34,413 bases of DNA from an uncultured Bacteroidota bacterium (GTDB lineage: Bacteria > Bacteroidota > Bacteroidia > Chitinophagales > Saprospiraceae). Made by a program: the position numbers and the translations under genes. Under the pieces are notes generated by a model that did not search any database, was not told where the DNA came from, and saw only the letters and a program-made list of their open reading frames with translations. This document shows positions 15,809 to 24,352 of the stretch, in pieces; positions within the stretch are counted from its first letter, which is position 1; each line of letters starts with the position of its first letter. The stretch is from NCBI GenBank assembly GCA_937861115.1, contig CALMBD010000339.1:1-34413 (forward strand). The letters run 5' to 3'.

Positions 15809-17356
15809 ATGTCACTTCCGAATGTTCGTCCCCAGTCCGATTACCTTTATGAGCGTCGCGGCCCCTGGCCGCAACCCCAGCCCTCCCATCCTTTCGGCTT
15901 TGCTCCCGGGGTAGTACACGTGCCTAAAAACGAAATCAGAAGATGGAACATGACCACGGGCTTGCGCTACTTTCTGACGATCATAACCTATTGGCCTGTT
16001 GCAGCATGGTACGCTTTTACCCACCGTTCGCTGGAATACCTTTCCGATGAGCAGTACGAAGAATACCTGACGCACACGTCTCTGAGCAAGTTTATTTCAG
16101 ATGAGTTGAATAAACCCGAGAAGTGCCCTGAAAACGAAAAACTCAGGATTTTTGCCGAATTCTTGAAAAAGGAACCGAATGAAACATTCTGGGTATCCGA
16201 TTTTACCCTGGTGAAAGATATGACAACCTACCCCGGGGTGCATTGCGCGCCGACCATGGCCCTGTTCAAGGGCGAACTGGTGAACGGAAAGCGCAAGGCA
16301 GTAGCCATCTATTTCCCCAACAACAAACTGATGCTGACGCCTGAGGATGGTGAGGCATGGGAACTGGCCAAATACTTTGTGATGCAGGGCGCCTCGCTTC
16401 GGATATCCCTCTCGGCACACGCCAACCTGCATTTTCCCTACGACAGCATCAATGCCATCTCCAAATCAGCGCTGCCCAAAGACAGCGTGCTGCTGCGCAT
16501 GCTGCTGCCGCACCTCGAACTGTCGCTGGAACTCAACTACAACGTGCTCAACTCCTCCACCTCGCCGGTACAGAATCCCCACTACATGCCGTATGCGGCG
16601 TTGCCGGCCGGTCCGGATGGCCTGATGACGCTCTTCCTGTATGGGTACCACGGCATGCTCAATGACCCGCCGGAGGATTCGAAGGGAAACCCCATTGAGA
16701 ATCCGTCTTATCCGAAATTCAGGTTGAAACTCGCACCGAGCCAAATCCATTCGGATTACGGAACCTTCCTGATGGCGTACTTTGAGTGCATCCGGAAATT
16801 TGTTTATAGTGTTATTGAACTGATCCCGCAGGATGAGTTTGTGGATATCAAAGTTTGGGCGAATTACGTGAGCAACTATGTGCCGGGCTTTCCTTCGGGC
16901 GACATTATATTTATTGAAGACGAGGATGGCAAGATTCAGTTCCATACCAAGGCGATTGATGAAAACCTGCTGGCTATGGCGATCGCGAATATCATCTGGG
17001 ATTTATCCATTGGCCATGCTGCCGACCATTACAATTACAGCACGATCAATATCAACCACATGCCCTTCATCATTCGGGTGCCGCCGCCCGACAGCAAAAA
17101 TATCCCGCCCATCGACCGCAAGGCCATGATCAAATGGAAGGATATTTTCAAGCACAAGTACGAACGCGAGATGTTTTTTGTCGCCCGGAACGTAACACTG
17201 CTCAAGGATGTCCGTTATGCTTTCAATAAACCCGGAGAGGAGCCCCTTCGGAAATTGAACGAGGAGTTGTTGCAGCATCTGCATGAGACAGAAAAGAACC
17301 TGAAGGTCTTCAACTACATTCCGCTGGACCAAATCTCACGCAGCATTCAGTATTGA
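15809..17356 (+). CDS. Divergent lipoxygenase-family protein
   Basis: The 515-residue protein aligns by eye with the catalytic domain of lipoxygenases, non-haem iron enzymes that add O2 to polyunsaturated fatty acids. The helix WELAKYFV...SAHANLH, then LLLPHLELSLELN, corresponds to WLLAK...SHWLNTH...LLTPHYRNNMNIN in soybean LOX-1. GHAADHYNY (His403, His407) corresponds to the second ligand pair (His/His in animal enzymes). RVPPP and the ending YIPLDQISRSIQY match the conserved C-terminus. Odd points: the first His pair (His204, His208) is spaced H-x3-H instead of H-x4-H, and the terminal iron-binding Ile is Tyr. There is no PLAT domain or signal peptide. ATG 15809 is preferred to ATG 15740, which lies in a likely leader. 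It heads a run of three signalling genes. Confidence 0.78.
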   Translation: MSLPNVRPQSDYLYERRGPWPQPQPSHPFGFAPGVVHVPKNEIRRWNMTTGLRYFLTIITYWPVAAWYAFTHRSLEYLSDEQYEEYLTHTSLSKFISDELNKPEKCPENEKLRIFAEFLKKEPNETFWVSDFTLVKDMTTYPGVHCAPTMALFKGELVNGKRKAVAIYFPNNKLMLTPEDGEAWELAKYFVMQGASLRISLSAHANLHFPYDSINAISKSALPKDSVLLRMLLPHLELSLELNYNVLNSSTSPVQNPHYMPYAALPAGPDGLMTLFLYGYHGMLNDPPEDSKGNPIENPSYPKFRLKLAPSQIHSDYGTFLMAYFECIRKFVYSVIELIPQDEFVDIKVWANYVSNYVPGFPSGDIIFIEDEDGKIQFHTKAIDENLLAMAIANIIWDLSIGHAADHYNYSTININHMPFIIRVPPPDSKNIPPIDRKAMIKWKDIFKHKYEREMFFVARNVTLLKDVRYAFNKPGEEPLRKLNEELLQHLHETEKNLKVFNYIPLDQISRSIQY

Positions 17357-17405
17357 CAGGTTGAAGCCGTCTATTACAGGAAACGTTACAGATATTTGAG
17401 GACTG

Positions 17406-20400
17406 ATGATATCAATTCCCGAGTTTGACATCAAGGAAGTGCTTTTTTCCGGAGGTGGAAAGATGATTTGCCATGCCGTAAGGCAGGAAGACGGGCAGGC
17501 TGTAATCCTCAAGGTTGTTTCCGGTGCGATGCAACATGAGACGGAGGCTGTCAAACTGCGGCGGGAGTATGAACTGGTCAGCAAACTGGCATTTCCCGGT
17601 GTTCCGAAAATACTGGGAATCAAGGAGTTTGGCGAAGGCGTTGCTATTGTTATGGAAGACTTTGGCGGCTTGCCTTTGAAAACCCTCATTCCCGAAAACG
17701 GGATGCCCCTGAAACAGTTTTTCCCGATTGCCGGCCGCCTGGCGGATATCGTTGCTGCATTGCACCGCCAGCAGATCATCCACAAGGACATCAAGCCCGA
17801 TAACATTCTCCTGAATACGCAGACGGGAGAAGTGCGGCTGATCGACTTTGGCATAGCGGTCCTGATCTCCCAGGAAACCGTCGGTATCGTCAGTCACCAG
17901 GACCTCGAAGGTTCCCTGCAATACCTTTCGCCGGAACAGACCGGGCGGATGAACAGACCGGTAGATTATCGCACCGATTTTTACTCGCTCGGGGTATCTT
18001 TCTATCAGATGTTGACCGGCCGCCTGCCCTTCACCTCCGATGATCCGGCAGAACTGGTCCACGCCCACCTGGCGCGCAATCCGAGGCCGCCTGCCGAGAT
18101 CAATCCTGCCATCCCGCCTGTGCTTCAGTCTATTGTGCTGAAACTCATGGACAAGTCGCCGGAACGCAGGTATCAGAGTGCCGGAGGCCTCAAAAAAGAC
18201 CTGGACACCTGTGCCCAGCGGCTGGATGCGGAAGGCAACATTCCCGGGTTCGAGATAGGCGCCTCCGATTTTTCCGGTCGTTTCCATATATCCCACAAAC
18301 TTTACGGCCGCGAACTGGAACTCCGGTTTTTGCTCGACAGTTTCGACGATACCGGCCAGGGCAAGGCGGAACTGCTGTTGGTGTCGGGATTTTCCGGCAT
18401 CGGCAAGTCTTCCCTGATCCGGGAGATTCACAAGCCTGTGGTGTCGCGGCGCGCCTATTTTACCGAAGGTAAATTTGACCAGTTCAACCGCGATGCGCCT
18501 TACAGTGCCGTGATCCTGGCGTTTCGCAGCCTGTTGGGGCAATTGCTTTCCGAAAGCGACGCCCGGGTGACGCAATGGAAATCGGACCTGCTCGATGCCC
18601 TGGGCCCCAACGGCCAGGTCATCATCGACGTGATTCCCGAAGTTCAACTGATCATTGGAGCGCAGCCCGAAGTGGTGACCCTGCCACCCTCCGAAGCGCA
18701 AAACCGTTTCAACCTCGTATTCCAGAAGTTTGTGCAGGCGCTTGCCACCGCCGACCACCCGCTTGTGCTTTTCCTCGACGATTTGCAGTGGGCCGACACC
18801 CCCTCGCTTAAGTTGATGGAATTGCTGTTGCTGGACAAGGAAACATCCTACTTCCTGGTTATCGGCGCCTATCGCGACAACGAAGTGGATGCCACGCACC
18901 CGCTGATGAAAACGATTCAGGTGCTGAAAGAAGCGGAGGATACGGTCAGGGAAATAACGCTTAAGCCGCTTGAAGTCAGCGAACTGAACCAACTGGTGGC
19001 AGATACCCTGCACTGTCCGCCGGCAAGGGCTGAAGTGCTGGGAACATTACTGGAGCAAAAAACCGGGGGCAACCCGTTTTTTGTAAACGAATTTTTGAAA
19101 TCACTGCACGCCGACGGACTGATCGTGTTCGACTTCGGTTCAAATACCTGGGTTTGGGATATCGAAAAAATATACGGCAGAAATATCACAGACAATGTGG
19201 TGGAACTGATGCGCGGAAAGATATTGCTGCTCGATAGCCAAACCCAGCGGCTCTGCCAGTATGCAGCCTGTATCGGCAATAAATTCGATCTGCATACCCT
19301 GGCTACCGTTTGGGAAAAATCGACGCAGTCGACCGCCCGGACCCTGGGTCCTGCCATTGCGGAGGGCTTGATCGTACCGGTTGGAAATGCCTACCGGCTG
19401 GCGGAGATATCTACAAAATCGGACCAGGCCATCAACAGCGAATACCGCTTTTTACACGACCAGGTGCAAAATGCGGCTTATATCCTGATGGACGACGACT
19501 CCAAAAAAGCGCTGCACCTGAAAATCGGCCGGCAGTTGTCCGACAGTTTTTCGGAGGAGGAAAAACGGGAGCGCATATTTGAACTGGTTACCCACTATAA
19601 CCTGGGCAGTTCCCTGATCACGGAGGAACAGGAAAAAATACAGGTCGTCGAACTCAATCTTTTTGCGGGCAAAAAGGCCAAGAACGCCGCGGCCTACCAA
19701 CCGGCATTCCGGTACATGTCTGCCGGACTTGATCTGTTGCCGCAGCATTCCTGGCAGAATCACTACGCTCTTTCCCTCGAACTCTGCAATGAAGCGGCTG
19801 AGGCCGCCTATCTCAGCGGCCGGGTAGATGAGATGGAACGCCTGACGGCAGAGGTATTCGACAAGGCATCCGAATTGCTGCACCGGGTGAAGGCCTATAC
19901 GGTCAAGATTCAGGGATATATCTCCCTCACCCGGAACGCGGAGGCGCTCCGGACCAGTCTGGAAATACTGAGCCTGCTTGGCGCCCGTTTTCCGGAAAAC
20001 CCCAACAAACTGCATATCCTGAAAAGTCTGATCGGTACCAAGTTGCGCCTGCGTGGTAAAAGCGCCGATCAGCTGGTAGCGATGCCCGATATGACAGAAC
20101 CCAGGGTGTCGGCCATCATGGAATTGATGCCTTATGCGGCCTCGGCCTCCTATTTTGCCAAGCAGAACCTGTTTCCGCTGATTGTGTTCAAGCAGGTCAG
20201 CCTGTCCGTGCGCTATGGCAACCACCTCCAGAGTGCGTTCGCCTATGCTACCTACGGCCTGGTGATGTGCGGCAGCACACAGGAATTCGACGAAGGGCTG
20301 AAGTACGGGGAGATCGCCGTGCGACTCCTGGAAAAATTCCGGAACATTTCTATTTATTCGAAGGTACATTACCTGAATTCCAGTTTTATCCAGCCCTGGC

Positions 20401-22733
20401 GGCTGCCTTTTGGCAGCACCATGGAAGGCCTGATGGCTGCCTATCAAAAAGGACTGGAAACGGGCGACTTTCTGTTTTCTTCGTACGCTATTTTCAACGC
20501 CTACTCCACGTATTATTACATGGGCAGGCCGCTGGCAGAACTCAAGTCCGAAATGGATGCTTATGCGGCAACACTGTTGAAGATAAAGCAAAACACGGGT
20601 TTGACCTGGCTGAACATACCCCGGCAAGCGGTCTCCAACCTGATGGATGATACCGTCGTCAACTCCAGGCTGCGCGGCCCGTATTACGATGAAACGGTCC
20701 AGAAAGAACTGCACCTTAACGGCAAGGATTACAGCGGCTTATGCGTGTATTACATGACCTGCATGGTGCTCGAATACTATTTCGACAATACACCGGAAGC
20801 GCTGGAAAGCGGGGAGCAGTGCTTTGCGATCATCGATAGCGTACTGGCGACGCCCCACGTCCATCAGATCTATTTTTATTATGCCCTTACCCTGATTCGG
20901 GCTGCTGAATCGGCCCCGGCTGCACAACGCAAAAAACACCTGGGTCAGGCCAGGAAGTTGCTCAAAACCATCAGGAAATTCGCCAAAAGCGGACCGGAAA
21001 ACTTCCTGTCGAAACAGTATCTGGTTGAGGCAGAACTCGGCCGGCTGCATGGCGATATCTCCAATACCCGGCACTTGTACGACCTTGCCATCAAGACCGC
21101 AAAGGAGAACAACTTTATCAACGATGAGGCCCTTGCCAATGAACTCGCTGCGCGTTTTCAGGAAGAAAAACACCAACGCGACCAAAGCAAAAAATACTTG
21201 CTTGAAGCGCGGAGACTCTACCAGAAGTGGGGTGCGATGGCCAAGGTCAACTGGCTCGACCACAAGTATGGCCTGAAAGACACGAGTGTCCGGACCGGCA
21301 TCGATGCCACCATATCCCGTTCGGGTACGCAAAGTAATATTGAAATGGATATGCATTCCCTGATGAAGGCGGCACTGGCTATTTCAGGAGAGATACAGCT
21401 GGACAAGCTCATGTCGAGGCTCATGCATGTACTGGTTGAAAATGCCGGCGCACAAAACGGTTTCTTCCTCATTGAACGGGAAGGCAACTGGCTGATTGAG
21501 GCAAGGGGCTCGGTAGACAGCGCCGATGAAAAGAGCTGGGTCAAGGCGCCTCTAAAGGGTAACCGGCATATACCTGAAACGGTTACGCAATACGTCGTGC
21601 GCACAAGGGAAGATCTGGTGTTGCACGACATACAGGTGGATGGCCGCTTTTCCGCTGATCCGGTCGTGAAGGAAAAGAAACTTCATTCGGTTCTTTGCCT
21701 GCCGGTATTGCACCAGGGAAACCTGATTGGCATGTTGTACGCCGAAAACAACCTGAACAGCGGCGTGTTTACCGAACAAAGGGTGCAGTTTCTCAAACTT
21801 TTGTCCGGCCAGGTGGCTGTATCGCTTGAAAATGCCTTGCAATACGAACAACTGGAGCAAAAAATTGCCGAGCGTACCGCCGAGGTCATGCAGCAGAAAG
21901 AAGCCCTGGAGAAATCGCTGTCCGACCTTAAGATGGCGCAGGCCAAACTGGTGGATAGTGAAAAGATGGCCTCTCTGGGTCAACTCACTGCCGGTCTGGC
22001 GCACGAGATCAACAATCCCATCAACTTTGTGTCGGTGGGTGTGAATAATCTGAGACAAAACTTCGATGAGTTCAAATCGGCGCTTGAAGTCTACCTGGCG
22101 CTCGATCCGGAGGCCGATAACCGTGCCGCCCTTCAAAATATTGTGGACAAAAAACTGCACCGGCGTATTGCCGAAACAGTTGAAGACAGCGATGAAATGT
22201 TTCGCAGTATTCAGAACGGGATCAACCGGACCGTGAGTATCGTGAAAAGCCTGCGCAACTTCAGTCGCCTCGACGAAGGCGAGATCAAGACCGTTGACTT
22301 GCATGAAGGGCTTGATTCCACGCTGGAGATACTCCAAAGCCAGATCAGGAAGAAGGCAGATATCCACAAGGATTACGGCGAACTGCCTATGGTGGAATGC
22401 GCAGCGGGTAAGGTCAACCAGGTTTTCCTGAACATCATTAATAATGCGCTTCAGGCCATGGAAGACCAGGGAGTGATCACCCTTACCACCAGGTTCCTGT
22501 CGGAACAAAACGAGGTTGCTGTCTCGATTGCCGACACTGGCAGCGGCATGAGCGAAGCGGTGCGCCGCCGCCTGTTTGAACCGTTTTTTACCACAAAACC
22601 TGTTGGCGAAGGCACGGGTCTGGGGCTCTCAATCAGTTATGGCATTATTGAAGATCACAAAGGCCGGATCGAAGTGGAGAGTGAAGAGGGAAAAGGTTCT
22701 GTTTTTACCATTTATTTGCCGGTGAATCAGTGA
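17406..22733 (+). CDS. Trifunctional Ser/Thr protein kinase - AAA ATPase - GAF sensor histidine kinase
   Basis: This 1775-residue protein carries two kinases. Residues ~5-275 are a Hanks-type Ser/Thr kinase with catalytic loop HKDIKPDN, DFG motif LIDFGIA and SPEQTGRMN. A STAND/AAA_16 ATPase follows, with Walker A GFSGIGKSS (328-336) and Walker B FLDDLQWAD (456-464). Residues ~640-1290 are helical, TPR-like repeats. A GAF domain spans ~1315-1470 and a coiled coil ~1480-1520. A histidine kinase ends the protein, with H-box phospho-acceptor His1533 in AHEINNPINF, then the N box INNALQAM, DTGSGM, and GTGLGLSISYGI. The protein is predicted to be cytoplasmic (no membrane segment). The architecture is known from cyanobacteria (HstK-like) and other bacteria. 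It starts 49 bp after the lipoxygenase stop and 83 bp before the receiver-cyclase, its likely phosphate acceptor. Confidence 0.93.
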   Translation: MISIPEFDIKEVLFSGGGKMICHAVRQEDGQAVILKVVSGAMQHETEAVKLRREYELVSKLAFPGVPKILGIKEFGEGVAIVMEDFGGLPLKTLIPENGMPLKQFFPIAGRLADIVAALHRQQIIHKDIKPDNILLNTQTGEVRLIDFGIAVLISQETVGIVSHQDLEGSLQYLSPEQTGRMNRPVDYRTDFYSLGVSFYQMLTGRLPFTSDDPAELVHAHLARNPRPPAEINPAIPPVLQSIVLKLMDKSPERRYQSAGGLKKDLDTCAQRLDAEGNIPGFEIGASDFSGRFHISHKLYGRELELRFLLDSFDDTGQGKAELLLVSGFSGIGKSSLIREIHKPVVSRRAYFTEGKFDQFNRDAPYSAVILAFRSLLGQLLSESDARVTQWKSDLLDALGPNGQVIIDVIPEVQLIIGAQPEVVTLPPSEAQNRFNLVFQKFVQALATADHPLVLFLDDLQWADTPSLKLMELLLLDKETSYFLVIGAYRDNEVDATHPLMKTIQVLKEAEDTVREITLKPLEVSELNQLVADTLHCPPARAEVLGTLLEQKTGGNPFFVNEFLKSLHADGLIVFDFGSNTWVWDIEKIYGRNITDNVVELMRGKILLLDSQTQRLCQYAACIGNKFDLHTLATVWEKSTQSTARTLGPAIAEGLIVPVGNAYRLAEISTKSDQAINSEYRFLHDQVQNAAYILMDDDSKKALHLKIGRQLSDSFSEEEKRERIFELVTHYNLGSSLITEEQEKIQVVELNLFAGKKAKNAAAYQPAFRYMSAGLDLLPQHSWQNHYALSLELCNEAAEAAYLSGRVDEMERLTAEVFDKASELLHRVKAYTVKIQGYISLTRNAEALRTSLEILSLLGARFPENPNKLHILKSLIGTKLRLRGKSADQLVAMPDMTEPRVSAIMELMPYAASASYFAKQNLFPLIVFKQVSLSVRYGNHLQSAFAYATYGLVMCGSTQEFDEGLKYGEIAVRLLEKFRNISIYSKVHYLNSSFIQPWRLPFGSTMEGLMAAYQKGLETGDFLFSSYAIFNAYSTYYYMGRPLAELKSEMDAYAATLLKIKQNTGLTWLNIPRQAVSNLMDDTVVNSRLRGPYYDETVQKELHLNGKDYSGLCVYYMTCMVLEYYFDNTPEALESGEQCFAIIDSVLATPHVHQIYFYYALTLIRAAESAPAAQRKKHLGQARKLLKTIRKFAKSGPENFLSKQYLVEAELGRLHGDISNTRHLYDLAIKTAKENNFINDEALANELAARFQEEKHQRDQSKKYLLEARRLYQKWGAMAKVNWLDHKYGLKDTSVRTGIDATISRSGTQSNIEMDMHSLMKAALAISGEIQLDKLMSRLMHVLVENAGAQNGFFLIEREGNWLIEARGSVDSADEKSWVKAPLKGNRHIPETVTQYVVRTREDLVLHDIQVDGRFSADPVVKEKKLHSVLCLPVLHQGNLIGMLYAENNLNSGVFTEQRVQFLKLLSGQVAVSLENALQYEQLEQKIAERTAEVMQQKEALEKSLSDLKMAQAKLVDSEKMASLGQLTAGLAHEINNPINFVSVGVNNLRQNFDEFKSALEVYLALDPEADNRAALQNIVDKKLHRRIAETVEDSDEMFRSIQNGINRTVSIVKSLRNFSRLDEGEIKTVDLHEGLDSTLEILQSQIRKKADIHKDYGELPMVECAAGKVNQVFLNIINNALQAMEDQGVITLTTRFLSEQNEVAVSIADTGSGMSEAVRRRLFEPFFTTKPVGEGTGLGLSISYGIIEDHKGRIEVESEEGKGSVFTIYLPVNQ

Positions 22734-22816
22734 GTCGATGGCTGCAATGATTTTTAATCCGGACATTCATTCCCCAAGGCCGTTAAACGACTAAAAGAAG
22801 CATAAATCATACTGTG

Positions 22817-23935
22817 ATGAACATACCGGAGAAGCCCACCATACTGTACGTGGACGATGAGGAGGATAATCTGATCGTTTTCAAATCGGCGTTTCGGCGG
22901 GATTTTAATGTTTTGACGACCACCTCGCCAACCGAGGCGCTTGATATCGTGGCGCGTGAGGAGGTGCCGGTGGTCATCTCCGACCAGCGCATGCCGCTCT
23001 GCACCGGCGTGGAACTGTTCAGGAAGATGCCGGAGAATATCGGCATCGTGCGTATCATTCTTACCGGTTTCAGCGATGTCGAGGTGATCATCAAGGCCAT
23101 CAACAATTGCAATATTTACCGATACCTCACCAAGCCCTGGGATCAGGCCGAACTGAAGCATACGCTCGACCATGCCGTGGAAAAGTACTACATGCAAAAG
23201 AGCAATGCCCAGTTGCTCTTCGACCTGAAGGAGGCCAATGAACAACTGGAGGAGAAGGTGCAGTTGCGGACCAGCGAGTTGCAGCAGGAAAAAGAAAAAT
23301 CCGAGCGGCTTTTGCTCAATATTCTACCCGACGAGATTGCCGAAGAATTGAAACAGCACGGCAAGGTGAAACCCCGGCGTTATGACAATGTGTCGATCAT
23401 CTTCCTGGATTTTGTGGAATTCACGAGGATCGCCGAACGCATGCCGCCGGAGGCGCTTATCGAAGAACTGGACTACTATTTCCAGGCCATCGATACGATT
23501 TTCAGCAAGCACGGCATCGAAAAAATAAAGACTATCGGCGATGCCTATCTCGCCGTAGGCGGATTGCCCGTACCCGATGCGCAACATGCCTTGCACACGG
23601 TCGAAGGCGCACTTGAAATCCTTGACTTTATCAATACCGAAAAGGAAAAGCGCAGGGTTGCCGGAGAAACGGCATTTGATATCCGAATCGGCATACACAG
23701 CGGCTCCGTCATCGCCGGCGTAGTGGGCAATACCAAATTCGCTTTCGATATATGGGGCGATGATGTGAACATCGCAGCCCGGCTGGAAAGCAACGGCGAA
23801 AAGGGGCGTATCAATGTGTCCGAATCGACGTATCAACTCACCAAAGACCACTTTCGCTACGAGCATCGCGGCAAGGTGAGCGCCAAGTACAAGGGTGAAA
23901 TCGAGATGTATTTTCTGGCGGACAAACCCGGGTAG
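22817..23935 (+). CDS. Response regulator with class III adenylyl cyclase output
   Basis: The 372-residue protein has a receiver domain (~7-125) with acidic pocket DDEED, phospho-acceptor Asp56 in VISDQRMP, Thr83 and Lys106. A coiled coil (~135-175) leads to a class III nucleotidyl cyclase domain (~185-365). All catalytic positions are present: metal ligands Asp198 (FLDFVEFT) and Asp242 (GDAY), adenine-selecting Lys238 and Asp311 (FDIWGDD), and transition-state Asn318 and Arg322. It should make cAMP when the receiver is phosphorylated, probably by the preceding histidine kinase. ATG 22817 is preferred over the adjoining GTG at 22814. Confidence 0.94.
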   Translation: MNIPEKPTILYVDDEEDNLIVFKSAFRRDFNVLTTTSPTEALDIVAREEVPVVISDQRMPLCTGVELFRKMPENIGIVRIILTGFSDVEVIIKAINNCNIYRYLTKPWDQAELKHTLDHAVEKYYMQKSNAQLLFDLKEANEQLEEKVQLRTSELQQEKEKSERLLLNILPDEIAEELKQHGKVKPRRYDNVSIIFLDFVEFTRIAERMPPEALIEELDYYFQAIDTIFSKHGIEKIKTIGDAYLAVGGLPVPDAQHALHTVEGALEILDFINTEKEKRRVAGETAFDIRIGIHSGSVIAGVVGNTKFAFDIWGDDVNIAARLESNGEKGRINVSESTYQLTKDHFRYEHRGKVSAKYKGEIEMYFLADKPG

Positions 23936-24352
23936 AGCCAGGCGTGAATATTACACCCGGTTCTAATGTTCCCGGCATCTCTGATAATTCCATGGTGGGT
24001 GCGCCGTTTTGTTCCACTTCCCGTTCTTAGGTATCGGTTTGTACTTTCCGGATCAGCCGTTTCCGGCAGGGTTTTCAGCATACGCCCTTTCAATTGTTTT
24101 CAAATATGAAATATATGTAGCGTGAAATCTTGTTCCATCTTGCAAGTGTGCAGGATCGGGTAATAACCGTGCTGAAATGACCTGATCCCCGGTTTTGAAC
24201 CATACTCATTTGATGCTTTTTCCGAACCTCTGCTGGTGTGGCAAAAGGGGCAGTGGGCTCTCAGAAGAGAAAAATTGCATCGTACCCATATCTTTGGCGC
24301 CAGAACAAAACCGGTCGCCTGGAGAACCCCGACCCGGATAAACAGTGCTGCA
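23936..24352 (+). other. Intergenic region upstream of the exporter genes
   Basis: This gap of about 420 bp contains no gene I can support and no clear T-run terminator. The strongest signal is a -7-like element at 24289-24296. The frame of the exporter stays open back to a GTG at 24236, but the added residues are basic and unlike the family. A 28-codon GTG frame at 23944-24030 lacks a double-glycine leader and is not called. Confidence 0.5.
24289..24296 (+). promoter_or_regulatory. Putative -7 element for the exporter operon
   Basis: TATCTTTG matches TAnnTTTG. Transcription would start near 24303, just before the TTG start at 24353 and after the alternative GTG at 24236, which favours the shorter protein. 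No convincing -33 TTTG is seen. Confidence 0.35.

Noticed and set aside
17412-19013. 533-codon open frame on the minus strand opposite the dual kinase
   Set aside because: It is antisense to a frame with intact kinase and Walker motifs, and its translation shows no recognisable domain.
23944-24030. 28-codon GTG frame upstream of the C39 exporter, considered as a cargo peptide
   Set aside because: No double-glycine leader, no hydrophobic or Cys-rich core pattern, and far from a promoter match.
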